Shown piece after piece: positions 8,031-16,528 of a stretch of DNA of 64,000 nt. A model generated the notes under the pieces. It was not told where the DNA came from. It did no database searches and saw only the letters and a program-made list of their open reading frames with translations. Each line of letters begins with the position of its first letter. Position 1 is the stretch's first letter. The DNA comes from Caulobacteraceae bacterium (GTDB taxonomy: Bacteria > Pseudomonadota > Alphaproteobacteria > Caulobacterales > Caulobacteraceae): assembly GCA_947475845.1 (NCBI GenBank), contig CANJMO010000004.1, forward strand, positions 32,151 through 96,150, in the 5' to 3' direction. The position numbers were made by a program, and so were the translations under genes.

Positions 8031-9254
8031 CTATGCCCGCGCCAGGGACAGTTGGATCACATCCGTTCGCCGGGTGCGGAAGCCCGCCTCGCAGTAGCCG
8101 AGATAGAACAGCCACAGGCGGCGGAAGCGCTCGTCGAAGCCGAGTGGCGCGATCGTGCTCCACTGCGCCTGGAAGCGTTCGGCCCACTCGGCAAGGGTGC
8201 GGGCGTAGTCCTGCCCGAACCGCGTGGCCCCCTGCCAGGTCAGGCCGGCCCCGGCGATCTCTTGGCGCAGCCGCGTCTCGGACGGCAGCATGCCGCCGGG
8301 GAAGATGTACTTCTGGATGAAGTCCGCCTGGCGCTTGTAGTCCTCGAACAGCTCGTCCTTGATGGTGATGATCTGCAGCCCCGCCCGGCCGCCGGGCTTG
8401 AGCAAGTCGCGGACCTTGGCGAAATAGGTCGGCCAATAGGCCTCGCCCACCGCCTCGAACATCTCGATCGAGGCGATCCGGTCGAAGCGGCCCTGCACAT
8501 CGCGATAGTCGATCAGCTTGATCTCGGCCCGCTCGGCCAGGCCCTGCTCGAACAGGCGCTTACGGGCGAAGTCGTACTGGGCCTGCGAGATGGTCACCCC
8601 GGTGACCTTGGCTCCGACGCGCGCGGCGGCATATTCGGCGAACCCGCCCCAGCCGCAGCCGATCTCCAGCACGCTGTGCGAAGCCTCCAGGCCCATGCTC
8701 TGGGCCAGGGCCGCGTACTTAGCTTCCTGCGCCCGCGGCAGGGGCTGGTTGGGCGCGGAGTACAGGGCCGAGGAATAGGTCATGCCCTCGTCCAGCCAGG
8801 CTCCGTAGAAGGCGTTGCCGAGGTCATAGTGGGCGTGGATGTTGTGCCGCGAACCCTTGCGGGTGTTGCGCCGCAGGGCATGCTTCAGCCCGTGGATCGC
8901 CCGCATCAGGGGGTTGCCGTCCACCAGCCGCTGCAGGCGGTCGAAGTTCATCGAGAACACCTCCAGCAACAGGGGCAGGTCCGGCGTATCCCACTGCCCC
9001 GCCACATAGCTTTCGGCGAAACCGATGGCGCCCGAGGCCGCGACCCGGCGCACGAAGCTATAGTCGTTGATGATCATCCGCGCGGTCGGGCCCGGCTGCG
9101 GCCCATGGATAGTCATTTGGCGCCCACCCGGCAGCGCCACCTCCAGCGAGCCCTCGCCCCAGTTCTGCGACAGCACCTTGAACGCTGTCCGCACCATCGA
9201 GGGCGCCCCGCGCAAGGCGGTGTGGCCCATGTCCATCGGATCGGCGAATGTCAT
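8031..9254 (-). CDS. cfa: Cyclopropane-fatty-acyl-phospholipid synthase (SAM-dependent)
   Basis: A 407-residue class I methyltransferase of the Cfa family, which adds a methylene from S-adenosylmethionine across cis double bonds of membrane phospholipid acyl chains. The diagnostic HYDLGNAFY (142-150) precedes the SAM-binding EIGCGWGG (197-204). SIEMFEAVGEAYWP follows, and the C-terminus has the FYLGYCEAGF block of the family. The frame opens upstream to 9350, but ATG 9254 gives the usual N-terminus. Last gene of the rpoE-chrR operon, 22 bp after the DUF2177 gene. In related bacteria cfa genes belong to the RpoE-ChrR singlet-oxygen response, so stress-induced membrane modification is the likely role. 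A methyl-transferring rather than cyclopropanating activity is also possible. Confidence 0.9.
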   Translation of the reverse strand: MTFADPMDMGHTALRGAPSMVRTAFKVLSQNWGEGSLEVALPGGRQMTIHGPQPGPTARMIINDYSFVRRVAASGAIGFAESYVAGQWDTPDLPLLLEVFSMNFDRLQRLVDGNPLMRAIHGLKHALRRNTRKGSRHNIHAHYDLGNAFYGAWLDEGMTYSSALYSAPNQPLPRAQEAKYAALAQSMGLEASHSVLEIGCGWGGFAEYAAARVGAKVTGVTISQAQYDFARKRLFEQGLAERAEIKLIDYRDVQGRFDRIASIEMFEAVGEAYWPTYFAKVRDLLKPGGRAGLQIITIKDELFEDYKRQADFIQKYIFPGGMLPSETRLRQEIAGAGLTWQGATRFGQDYARTLAEWAERFQAQWSTIAPLGFDERFRRLWLFYLGYCEAGFRTRRTDVIQLSLARA

Positions 9255-9276
9255 GCTGCGATACCTTCGATCCGGC

Positions 9277-9702
9277 TCAAGCGATCGCCCGTGCGGCCCA
9301 GGTGGTGATGAAATAGCTGGCCAGGGCGGCGACGGCGCTGGCGAAGGCACCCCAGCACAGGTCCAGAACGGTGATCTTCAGGGACCAGATGCGCAAGGTG
9401 GCCTGGTTGGTCAGGTCGTAGGTGGCGTAGGCGACCAGGCCGAGCAACACCCCGTTCAGCCCGGCCCGGCCCCACGAGCCCTCGGTCAGGGCCGGCCAGA
9501 CCGCGAAATAGACCAGGCCCGCCAGGTAGATCAGGTAGAAGGCCATGGCCGGCGCCACCTGCACCTTGTCGGCCAGCATCGGCCCCAGGGCCGGCTTGTA
9601 CAGCGACGGCCCGGTCAGGCTCAGCCAGCAGAAATCCAGGGCCGCGAACACCACCATCACCGAGACGTAGGCGATGGCCGATTCCATGACGATGCGGGGC
9701 AT
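9277..9702 (-). CDS. DUF2177 family integral membrane protein
   Basis: A 141-residue protein with about four hydrophobic membrane spans and the family pattern of DUF2177: YVSVMVVFAALDFCWL at the start, then YDLTNQATLR and a final DLCWGAF segment. The biochemical function of the family is not known to me. It lies between two SAM-dependent lipid methyltransferases, with 11 and 22 bp gaps, in an operon headed by rpoE-chrR, so a role in lipid modification or membrane stress is inferred from context. AGGAC precedes the ATG at 9702 closely. Caulobacter-type RpoE/ChrR clusters often carry this gene. Confidence 0.8.
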   Translation of the reverse strand: MPRIVMESAIAYVSVMVVFAALDFCWLSLTGPSLYKPALGPMLADKVQVAPAMAFYLIYLAGLVYFAVWPALTEGSWGRAGLNGVLLGLVAYATYDLTNQATLRIWSLKITVLDLCWGAFASAVAALASYFITTWAARAIA

Positions 9703-9713
9703 GTCCTATTTCC

Positions 9714-10775
9714 TCAGTCGTTGGCGCTGCGCGGATCGGGCGCGGGCGACAGGCGATAGTGGCTGACGCCCCATTCGGCGCCCGCGGCGTGGCCGAACAG
9801 GCCGGCCACCGACAGGAAAAACAGCCGCCAGCGCCGCCGCCACAGCCCCGCGTCGGGGCCGTAAACCTCGGCCAGGATCTGGCGGATGCGCGCGTCGTTG
9901 CGGTCGAAATTGGCCAGCCAGTCCATCGCCGTGCGGCGGTAGTGCTCGCCGCTCCAGCGCCAGTCCTGCTCGACCTCGAACAGCGACCCGAACTGATGAA
10001 TCAGATGGTGACTGGGCATCACCCCACCGGTGAAGAAGTGCTGGGCGATCCAGTCGGCCTTGTCGTTGCGGTCGAAGGCGTAGGGCGTCGTGCGGTGGGT
10101 GAACACGTGCAGGAACAGCCGCCCGTCGTCCTTGATCCAGCCGCGCACCCGCTCCAGCAGGGCCGGCCAGTTGGACATGTGCTCGAACATCTCCACCGAG
10201 ACCACCCGGTCGAAACGCTGCCCGGCCAGGGCCGCGTCGTCGAGCTGGTTCATGTCGGCCGTGACGACCTTCAGATTGGTCAGCCCGCGGGCAACCATCT
10301 GGGACTGGATATAGAGCCGCTGCGAATTGGAGTTGGACACCGAGACGATGCGCGAATTGGGATAGTGCTCGGCCATCCACAGCGACAGCGAACCCCAGCC
10401 GCAGCCGAGCTCCAGCACGTCCTGCCCATCCATCAGGTCGGCGTGGTCGCAGGTCAGGGCCAGCGCCCGCGCCTCAGCCTGACCCAGGGTGTCGGTAGAC
10501 CCGGCATAGAAGCAGCTGGAATATTTGCGGTGTGGACCCAGCGCCAGTTCGAAGAATTCGGCCGGCAGCTCGTAGTGCTGCTCGTTGGCTTCATCGGTGT
10601 TTTCGGCGATCGGATGATCGAGCATGCCTTGCGCGAACAGGCGCTCGGTTTCCGGCGGTAGGCGCTGCAGGCGCTTGTCGGCGGCGCCGCACAGGTAGTC
10701 TATGCCCATCAGGGTCAGCTTGTCCGGGCACGGCGTGCGCTCGAAGGCGTGGATGGCGGCGGCGAGGGCGTTCAT
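9714..10775 (-). CDS. SAM-dependent methyltransferase, Cfa-like branch
   Basis: A 353-residue class I methyltransferase related to cyclopropane-fatty-acid synthases but of a distinct branch. The entry motif is QHYELPAEFF instead of HYDLGN, and the SAM motif is LELGCGWGS (121-129). VSVEMFEHMSNW and HVFTHRTTPYAF follow. The family probably acts on phospholipid-bound acyl chains. In Rhodobacter, a Cfa-like methylase in the RpoE regulon starts synthesis of methylated and furan fatty acids, and this gene or the downstream cfa could be the counterpart. It lies 33 bp after the DUF1295 gene and 11 bp before DUF2177. The assignment as methyltransferase is secure; the lipid product is not. Confidence 0.85.
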   Translation of the reverse strand: MNALAAAIHAFERTPCPDKLTLMGIDYLCGAADKRLQRLPPETERLFAQGMLDHPIAENTDEANEQHYELPAEFFELALGPHRKYSSCFYAGSTDTLGQAEARALALTCDHADLMDGQDVLELGCGWGSLSLWMAEHYPNSRIVSVSNSNSQRLYIQSQMVARGLTNLKVVTADMNQLDDAALAGQRFDRVVSVEMFEHMSNWPALLERVRGWIKDDGRLFLHVFTHRTTPYAFDRNDKADWIAQHFFTGGVMPSHHLIHQFGSLFEVEQDWRWSGEHYRRTAMDWLANFDRNDARIRQILAEVYGPDAGLWRRRWRLFFLSVAGLFGHAAGAEWGVSHYRLSPAPDPRSAND

Positions 10776-10808
10776 GAGCGGGGCTCCTGCAGCCGCCCGG
10801 CTCGCGGC

Positions 10809-11612
10809 CTAGGCGGATCGTCCACGGGGCGGCCACAAGAAGAAGCGGCTGGTGCGCGCTTGGTAGTCGCGGAAGGCGTCGCCACGGCTCTTGAGCATCT
10901 GCGCTTCGAGCGGTGGAACGCCGTTGCCGCGGTCGAGCACCAGATACATCAGGACGGGAGCGCCCCATGCGGCCCAGCCTAGGAGGTATACGCTGCCGAT
11001 CTGGGATGAGATCACCGGGTAGGCTAGCCAACCGAACCATTCGAAGAAATAGTTGGGATGCCGCGACCAGGCCCACAGGCCGGCGTCATTGATCGCGCCC
11101 TTCGGCGGCTTCGACGCCTTGAAGCGGCGCATCTGCTCGTCGGCCAGACCCTCGCCCGCGATGGCCACGATCAGGATCAGAGCGCCCAGGGCATCCGCCA
11201 CGCCGAGCCCGCCGCCAGGCGTCCGCGCCGCCAGCATGATCGCCAGGGCCAGCAGCAAAGCCACCGGCGCCTGCAGCAGGACGAACGGCAACAGCTTACT
11301 CTGAAACGCCGCGCCCCACTGCCCGCGCAGATCGACGTAGCGGCGGTCCTCGTCGGGCGATTTGGCCACGCGGATGGCGACATAGAGGCCCAGCCTCAGC
11401 GACCACACAGCGGTCAGACCGGCGACTAGCCATTGGCGCGCCGTCGGCGGCCCATCGACCGGCGCCAGGGACAGGACCACCCCGGCCAAGCCTGTCCCGA
11501 AGGTCCAGAACACATCGACCCAGCCGACGTTGCCGACCGCCCGCTGGTAAAGCCAGCCCGAGCCCATGATCGCCAGCAGGCCCAGGCCCACGACGGCGAT
11601 CAGCGTGACCAC
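10809..11612 (-). CDS. DUF1295 integral membrane protein (steroid 5-alpha-reductase-like fold)
   Basis: A 267-residue membrane protein with roughly seven hydrophobic spans. The signature block GLWAWSRHPNYFFEWFGW (about 180-197) is shared by DUF1295 proteins and the C-terminal region of 3-oxo-5-alpha-steroid 4-dehydrogenases and isoprenylcysteine methyltransferases. Such proteins reduce or methylate hydrophobic substrates in the membrane. Translation starts at GTG 11612, only 4 bp after the chrR stop. Its place in the rpoE-chrR operon next to two acyl-chain methyltransferases suggests a reductase acting on modified fatty acids. That is an inference from context only. Confidence 0.82.
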   Translation of the reverse strand: MVTLIAVVGLGLLAIMGSGWLYQRAVGNVGWVDVFWTFGTGLAGVVLSLAPVDGPPTARQWLVAGLTAVWSLRLGLYVAIRVAKSPDEDRRYVDLRGQWGAAFQSKLLPFVLLQAPVALLLALAIMLAARTPGGGLGVADALGALILIVAIAGEGLADEQMRRFKASKPPKGAINDAGLWAWSRHPNYFFEWFGWLAYPVISSQIGSVYLLGWAAWGAPVLMYLVLDRGNGVPPLEAQMLKSRGDAFRDYQARTSRFFLWPPRGRSA

Positions 11613-11616
11613 GGCC

Positions 11617-12264
11617 TCACACTCTCAGGAAGGATTTGACCAGGCTCATCAGACCCGAGGTCTTGATGCCGCCCTGGCCCGAGATCAGGCAAATGCAGGC
11701 GCTGTCGCCATGCACCGACGGCGCGTGTTCCAGCCCCTCGCCGCTCTCGCCGAAATCGCCCGCCGCGAACACACTGTTGTCGTCGACGAAGGCGCCCTGC
11801 AGGACGGTGGTGAATTCCGGGCCGTGGTGGCCGTGATGGGGCATGGCGACGCCCTGCGGCACGCGCATCAGATAGGTGCGCCAGCCGTCGGCGGCATTGG
11901 ATTTGATCGGAGCCACCCAGATGCCGGGGCCGACCCAGCGGCGGGCGCCGATCTCGCGGCGCGCCACGGCGGACGGCAGCGCCAGGCCGCCGATCGACTT
12001 GCTCACCGGCGTGGAGGCGCGACGCGCCGGCTGCGGCCGCTCGATCCCGGCCAGGGCGCGGGCCAGGGCGTCATCGGCCATATCGACCTGCTCTACATCG
12101 GCCAACAGGGCGCCGCCGACCTGCTCGAACAGGGCCACGCGGGAACGGCACGCCGGGCAAAGGTCCAGGTGCGCCGACACCGTCAGGCTGGGGCCGTCCG
12201 CCAGGGCGCCCGAGGCGTAGCCCGCCAGGACCACTTCGGTGGGATGATGACGCAGCCTACTCAC
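11617..12264 (-). CDS. chrR: ChrR-family zinc-binding anti-sigma factor
   Basis: A 215-residue two-domain anti-sigma factor. The N-terminal anti-sigma domain shows the zinc site expected for ChrR: a His near residue 6-7, then His32 and Cys36-x-x-Cys39 in HLDLCPACR. The C-terminal domain is a cupin with PHHGHHGPEFTTVLQG as metal-binding motif 1. In Rhodobacter, ChrR holds RpoE inactive and releases it on singlet oxygen. The start is GTG 12264, overlapping the rpoE stop as GTGA (4 bp), so the two are translationally coupled. A longer frame reading through to 12759 is an antisense-like shadow of rpoE and was ignored. The identity is clear from both domains and the neighbour. Confidence 0.92.
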   Translation of the reverse strand: MSRLRHHPTEVVLAGYASGALADGPSLTVSAHLDLCPACRSRVALFEQVGGALLADVEQVDMADDALARALAGIERPQPARRASTPVSKSIGGLALPSAVARREIGARRWVGPGIWVAPIKSNAADGWRTYLMRVPQGVAMPHHGHHGPEFTTVLQGAFVDDNSVFAAGDFGESGEGLEHAPSVHGDSACICLISGQGGIKTSGLMSLVKSFLRV

Positions 12265-12941
12265 AACAGGTCTTCCAATTGCGCGCGCAGCCGGACCATG
12301 GCCAGGCGCAGGCGGGACTTCACGGTGCCGAGGGGAACACCGAGATTCTGGGAAATCTCCGCGTGGGCCTTGTCGTGGAAGAACGACAGGCGGACCACTT
12401 CGGCTTGATCCGGGGGCAGGGTCTTGAGGGCCGTGCGCAGCTTCTGCTCGCGCTCGCCGGCGGACAGAGCATCGTCGGGGCGCGTCTCTTCGGCCGGCAA
12501 CAGTTCCGGCTCGTCGATCAGGTCGTCGGGATGGCGTTCGCGGCGGATGGCGTCGATCCGCAGGTTCCGCGCGATGGTGAAGATCCAGGTCGAAGCGGAG
12601 GCCCGCGAGGGGTCGAAATAGGCCGCCTTGCGCCACACCGCGAGCAGGGTCTCCTGCGCCAGTTCCTCCGCCAGCTCTGGCTTGGCGCCCAGCTTCAGCA
12701 GGTAGCTTTTCACACGCGGGGCGAAGCGGCCGAACAGCAGGGCGAAGCTTTCGCGGCATTGCTTTGTGGCGATCGCCACGATCCAGGCCGAGGGGTCAGC
12801 GCGCTCATTGGCCTGGAACTCGGCCACGGTCTTCATCGGGTCGATCCACAGGGGCGGCGAGGCCGACGCGACCGGGCGCAGCGCCTGGGGCATCGCCCCG
12901 TCCTGTTCACCCATGCTGATCGCGATAAGCCCGACATTCAT
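12261..12941 (-). CDS. rpoE: ECF RNA polymerase sigma factor, RpoE/ECF11 type
   Basis: A 226-residue extracytoplasmic-function sigma factor. Region 2 is visible at FALLFGRFAPRVKSYL through AQETLLAVWRKA and the STWIFTIARNLRIDAIR core. Region 4 is visible at LPPDQAEVVRLSFFHDKAHAEI followed by the recognition helix GVPLGTVKSRLRLAM. Downstream chrR identifies it as the singlet-oxygen-response type. The start is uncertain: ATG 12941 would be almost leaderless relative to the proposed promoter. ATG 12914 or ATG 12836 gives proteins closer to the known family length. It heads a six-gene operon and probably controls both this operon and the divergent FAD-oxidoreductase/DUF1365 pair. Confidence 0.93.
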   Translation of the reverse strand: MNVGLIAISMGEQDGAMPQALRPVASASPPLWIDPMKTVAEFQANERADPSAWIVAIATKQCRESFALLFGRFAPRVKSYLLKLGAKPELAEELAQETLLAVWRKAAYFDPSRASASTWIFTIARNLRIDAIRRERHPDDLIDEPELLPAEETRPDDALSAGEREQKLRTALKTLPPDQAEVVRLSFFHDKAHAEISQNLGVPLGTVKSRLRLAMVRLRAQLEDLL

Positions 12942-12949
12942 GCTCCCAG

Positions 12950-12975
12950 TACGGGCCGGCTAGGCCAGCAGATCA
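12950..12975 (-). promoter_or_regulatory. Predicted RpoE-type promoter for rpoE-chrR operon
   Basis: On the minus strand TGATCT (12975-12970) and CGTA (12953-12950) are separated by 16 nt. This resembles the TGATCC...CGTA elements of ECF11 sigma factors and has exactly the spacing seen in the divergent site. The expected start point, near 12943, would make ATG 12941 nearly leaderless. Confidence 0.6.
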
Positions 12976-13000
12976 CAAGGCGCCTCTTTCCCAGCCTGAG

Positions 13001-13026
13001 TGATCCACGTCCAGCCCGCCCTCGTA
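13001..13026 (+). promoter_or_regulatory. Predicted RpoE-type promoter for FAD oxidoreductase-DUF1365 operon
   Basis: TGATCC (13001-13006), a 16-nt spacer and CGTA (13023-13026) match the ECF11/RpoE recognition pattern. The element lies 29 nt upstream of the ATG at 13055, with AAGGA (13040-13044) as ribosome site in between. Together with the minus-strand site it forms a back-to-back autoregulated pair. Confidence 0.7.
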
Positions 13027-13054
13027 AACCAAGGGTATTAAGGACGCCCGCAAG

Positions 13055-14401
13055 ATGACCGCCGAGCCGCACCGCACCCTCGACATCGCCATCGTCGGTC
13101 AAGGCATAGCGGGCATGTCGGCCGCATGGCTGCTGAGCCAGGGTCACCGCGTCACCATCTATGAAAGCGAGGACCGCATCGGCGGCCACAGCCAGACCGT
13201 CGAGGCCCCAAGCCCGCAGGGGCCGGTGCCGGTCGACATGGGCTTCATCGTATACAACGAGCTGGCCTATCCCAACCTGACGGCCCTGTTCAAACACCTG
13301 GACGTGCCGACCAAGGCCTCGGACATGTCGTTCTCGGTGTCACTGGACAACGGCGGCTTGGAGTACGGCGGGGCCAATCTCAAGAGCTGGTTCGCCCAGC
13401 CGCGCAACCTGCTCAGCGGACGATTCTGGTCGATGCTGCGCGACCTCTACCGATTCTACCGCATGGCTCCGGTCCACGCCGACGACCTCGACAGGTCCAC
13501 CACGAGCCTCGGCGACTATCTGGACGCCAACCGCTACGGCGGCGCCTTCCAGGACGATCACCTGCTGCCCCAGGCCGCCGCCATCTGGTCGGCCTCGGTC
13601 GAGGAAATCCGCGACCTGCCGGCCGCCGCCTTCATCCGCTTCTGCCAGAACCATGGCCTGCTCAAGATCGTCGGCCGGCCGATCTGGCGCACCGTCGACG
13701 GCGGCTCGCGCGCCTATGTCCGCCGCCTGACCGCTTCCTACAGAGACAAGGTCCGGCTCAACGCGGCCGTGCGCCATGTGCGCCGCCTGCCGGACGGCGT
13801 CCGCATCACCGACATCGAGGGCCGCACCCAGACGTTCGACCACGTGGTGATCGCCGCCCACGCCGATCAGGCGCTGAGGATGCTCGAGGATCCCTCGGTC
13901 GAGGAAGCCCGCCTGCTGGGCGCCTTCCGCTACACCCGCAACCACGCCGTCCTGCATTCGGACGTCAGCCTGATGCCGCGCCGCAAGAGCGTGTGGTCGA
14001 GCTGGAACTACCTCGGCAAGGCGGCCCAGACCGGCGCCGGTCGCCAGCTGTGCGTCACTTATTGGATGAACAAACTGCAGGGCCTGCCGGACTCCACGCC
14101 GTTGTTCATGACGCTCAACCCGATCCGCCCTCCGAAATCCGGGACCCTGATCCGGACCGAGGTGTTCGAGCACCCGCTGTTCGACGCCGCCGCCATGGCC
14201 GCGCAGAAGGAGCTGTGGTCGCTGCAGGGGGCCAATCGCACCTGGTTCTGCGGCGCCTATTTCGGGGCCGGCTTCCATGAGGACGGCTGTCAGGCGGGCC
14301 TGGCCGTGGCCGAGCAACTCGGCGGCGCGCGCCGTCCCTGGACCGTGCAGGGCGAGTCAGGCCGCATCCATCTGACCCGGCCCGAGCCGGTGGCCGCGTG
14401 A
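13055..14401 (+). CDS. FAD-dependent amine-oxidase-fold oxidoreductase (desaturase-like)
   Basis: A 448-residue flavoprotein with the N-terminal Rossmann motif GQGIAGMSAAWLL (about 15-27) and the second FAD motif YESEDRIGGHSQT. MGFIVYNELAYPNL follows, a block typical of the NAD(P)-binding/FAD oxidoreductases found beside Cfa and DUF1365 genes. The C-terminal FAD motif is around CGAYFGAGFHEDGCQAGL. In Rhodobacter an FAD-type protein of the RpoE regulon desaturates a methylated acyl chain on the way to furan fatty acids. This gene is a plausible counterpart but was not tested by alignment. It has its own RpoE-like promoter and overlaps the next gene by GTGA. Confidence 0.85.
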   Translation: MTAEPHRTLDIAIVGQGIAGMSAAWLLSQGHRVTIYESEDRIGGHSQTVEAPSPQGPVPVDMGFIVYNELAYPNLTALFKHLDVPTKASDMSFSVSLDNGGLEYGGANLKSWFAQPRNLLSGRFWSMLRDLYRFYRMAPVHADDLDRSTTSLGDYLDANRYGGAFQDDHLLPQAAAIWSASVEEIRDLPAAAFIRFCQNHGLLKIVGRPIWRTVDGGSRAYVRRLTASYRDKVRLNAAVRHVRRLPDGVRITDIEGRTQTFDHVVIAAHADQALRMLEDPSVEEARLLGAFRYTRNHAVLHSDVSLMPRRKSVWSSWNYLGKAAQTGAGRQLCVTYWMNKLQGLPDSTPLFMTLNPIRPPKSGTLIRTEVFEHPLFDAAAMAAQKELWSLQGANRTWFCGAYFGAGFHEDGCQAGLAVAEQLGGARRPWTVQGESGRIHLTRPEPVAA

Positions 14402-15180
14402 CCGACCGGCACGCCTCGGGCCTATATTCCGGCGTGGTCGCCCACGCCCGCTTTCGCCCGCGCGTGCACCGCCTGCGCTACCGCATCTTCATGCTGCTTC
14501 TGGACCTGGACGAGGCCGAAAGCCTCGGCCGCCGGCCCAAGCTGTTCGGCTACAATCGCCGCGCCCTGATCGCCTTCCGCGACCGTGACCACCTGGCCGG
14601 CGACGGCCGCACCCTGCGCAGCCAGGTCGAGAGCGAACTCCTCGCCGCCGGCCTCGATCTTGGCGGCGGCGCCATCCGCATCCTCAGCATGCCGCGCGTT
14701 CTGGGTTTCGTGTTCAACCCGATCAGTGTCTTCTTCTGCCACCATGCCGACGGGACGCTCGGCGCCACGCTGTACGAGGTCAACAACACCTTCGGCCAGC
14801 GCCACACCTACCTGATCCCGGTCTCACGGGCCGAGGCGCGTCAGGACGTGATCGCCCAGGCCTGCGACAAGGCGTTCCACGTCTCGCCGTTCATGGAGAT
14901 GGCGATGCGCTACCAGTTCCAGGTGGCGCCGCCCGGCGGGGAAGCCCGGCTGATCGTCGATGCCCATGACGCCGAGGGCCAGATGTTGGCGGCCTCGTTC
15001 CGCGGCAAACGATCCGAGCTAACCGACAAGGCCATCGCCCACGCCTTCATGGCCCACCCGTTACTGTCGATCGCGGTGCTGGCCAGCATCCACTACGAAG
15101 CGGTCAAGCTGCTGCTCAAGGGCATGCGGCTGAAACCGGCCCCGCCCGCGCCCTCCAGCCCCGTGTCGGTCGTCCGCTAG
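14398..15180 (+). CDS. DUF1365 domain-containing protein
   Basis: A 260-residue DUF1365 protein. The family blocks are ARFRPRVHRLRYRIFMLLLDLDE at the N-terminus, MPRVLGFVFNPISVFFCHHADG near the middle and QRHTYLIPV, with a C-terminal segment rich in basic residues that could touch the membrane. The family is nearly always encoded beside the FAD oxidoreductase and Cfa-type methyltransferases. Its reaction is not established to my knowledge. The start GTG 14398 overlaps the upstream stop by 4 bp. The stop at 15178-15180 overlaps the convergent gallate dioxygenase stop tail to tail. Confidence 0.88.
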   Translation: MTDRHASGLYSGVVAHARFRPRVHRLRYRIFMLLLDLDEAESLGRRPKLFGYNRRALIAFRDRDHLAGDGRTLRSQVESELLAAGLDLGGGAIRILSMPRVLGFVFNPISVFFCHHADGTLGATLYEVNNTFGQRHTYLIPVSRAEARQDVIAQACDKAFHVSPFMEMAMRYQFQVAPPGGEARLIVDAHDAEGQMLAASFRGKRSELTDKAIAHAFMAHPLLSIAVLASIHYEAVKLLLKGMRLKPAPPAPSSPVSVVR

Positions 15181-16460
15181 GTCTTGGCCTCGACCTTGTC
15201 GCGGCTCTCCGCCCCGGCCACCGAATAGAGCACCTGGCTGTTGCGGGTCTTCTGGAACTCTTCCAGCGTCTGACCGCGCATGTGCGAATAGACGTGCAGG
15301 TTCGAAACCCCCGACACCGCCGCCAGCTTCTCCAGCACGAAGAAGATCGCGCCGTACTGCATCATCGCCCGCCAATCCAGGCGGCGGATCATGTCACGCT
15401 CCTGCTCGGTCAGCCCAGCCTTCTCGAACGACGCTTCCGGGTCGGCCTTGAAGGCGGCGCGGTGGTCCGGCTTGACCAGATCATGCAGGAACCGATTGAG
15501 CCGGTAGTAGGCGACGCTGCGGTCCAGATCGAAGGGATAGGTGCCCTCCAGGTTTTCGATGCCGCGCAGCTGCTCGGCCGACTTGGCGCGCTCGGCCTTG
15601 GCCAGCTCGGCCGACATAGGCTCGGCCTGGTTCTCGTAGATGGCGGTGACGATGGCGGTCATCGACGGCAGGTAATAGGTGCGGTGCAGGCACTTGATCC
15701 CCGCCGACATCGCCCCGCGCGCCAGCAGCCACATCACCACTTCGGAGCTTTCCATCCCGCCCAGCCGGGCATGGTCGGCATGGGTCATGCGGGTCAGGGC
15801 GATGGGGTCGTTCTCCAGCAGTTCGAGGAATTCCTCGTCCCAGGCCGGATTGTTGAAACCGCACCGCTCGCCCTGCACCTGGTGCGACAGGCCGCCGGTG
15901 GCGACCATGGCCACGGTGATGTCCTCGGGATAGCTCTCGATGGCGTTGCGGATCGCCTGACCCAGATTGTAGCAGCGCTTGGCGCTTGGCACCGGGAATT
16001 GCAGCACGCCGCATTGCAGGGGGATGATCGGGATCGGCCACTCCGGCTCGTGCGGCATCATCATCGACAGCGGCGAGAAACAGCCGTGGTCCAGGTCGCG
16101 GTTCTGGAAGAACGACATGTCGAATTCGTTGGCCATCAGCGAATTTCCGATGTGCTTGGCCAGCTTGCTGTGGCCCTTGATCGGCGGCAGGTCGCGGCGT
16201 CCGCCGCCTTCGTCCGCCACCTTCCACTCTTCCCCGATCCCCAGCACGAAGGCCGAGTAGTGATCGAAGAAGAACGAGGTCAGGTGATCGTTGTAGACCA
16301 CGATCAAGGCGTCCGGCTTCTTATCGCTCAGCCAGGCCTGAATCGGCTCATAGGCCTTGAAGATCGGGGCCCAAACCGGATCGTTCTGTTTCTTGCCGTC
16401 GTAGGCGAAGCCGATGGTCGGGGTGTGGGACGTGGCGATCATGCCGACGATGCGGGCCAT
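15177..16460 (-). CDS. Gallate dioxygenase (fused LigB-LigA extradiol dioxygenase)
   Basis: A 427-residue type II extradiol dioxygenase. The N-terminal LigB domain (about 1-280) carries the Fe(II) ligands His12 (TSHTPT) and His59 (NDH), with Glu240 the likely third. The catalytic base is His193 in GGLSHQ. A LigA-like alpha domain (about 310-410) is fused at the C-terminus. This fusion and length fit gallate dioxygenases (DesB/GalA), which ring-open gallate to 4-oxalomesaconate. Protocatechuate enzymes are instead split into LigA and LigB. The start is ATG 16460 behind AGGAGG. The gene stands alone on its strand, divergent from a secreted hydrolase across 153 bp holding an inverted repeat. No downstream gallate-pathway gene is adjacent. 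Confidence 0.9.
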   Translation of the reverse strand: MARIVGMIATSHTPTIGFAYDGKKQNDPVWAPIFKAYEPIQAWLSDKKPDALIVVYNDHLTSFFFDHYSAFVLGIGEEWKVADEGGGRRDLPPIKGHSKLAKHIGNSLMANEFDMSFFQNRDLDHGCFSPLSMMMPHEPEWPIPIIPLQCGVLQFPVPSAKRCYNLGQAIRNAIESYPEDITVAMVATGGLSHQVQGERCGFNNPAWDEEFLELLENDPIALTRMTHADHARLGGMESSEVVMWLLARGAMSAGIKCLHRTYYLPSMTAIVTAIYENQAEPMSAELAKAERAKSAEQLRGIENLEGTYPFDLDRSVAYYRLNRFLHDLVKPDHRAAFKADPEASFEKAGLTEQERDMIRRLDWRAMMQYGAIFFVLEKLAAVSGVSNLHVYSHMRGQTLEEFQKTRNSQVLYSVAGAESRDKVEAKT

Positions 16461-16528
16461 GGGTTTGCCTCCTAGTTCTGCCTTTTGGCGACAGCTACAC
16501 GACTAACTAATCAGCGGCTCTGTGCAGT

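Noticed and set aside
11617..12759. Read chrR as a 380-residue protein starting at 12759
   Set aside because: The extra N-terminal part is an out-of-frame reading of rpoE. GTG 12264 overlaps the rpoE stop and begins the ChrR homology.
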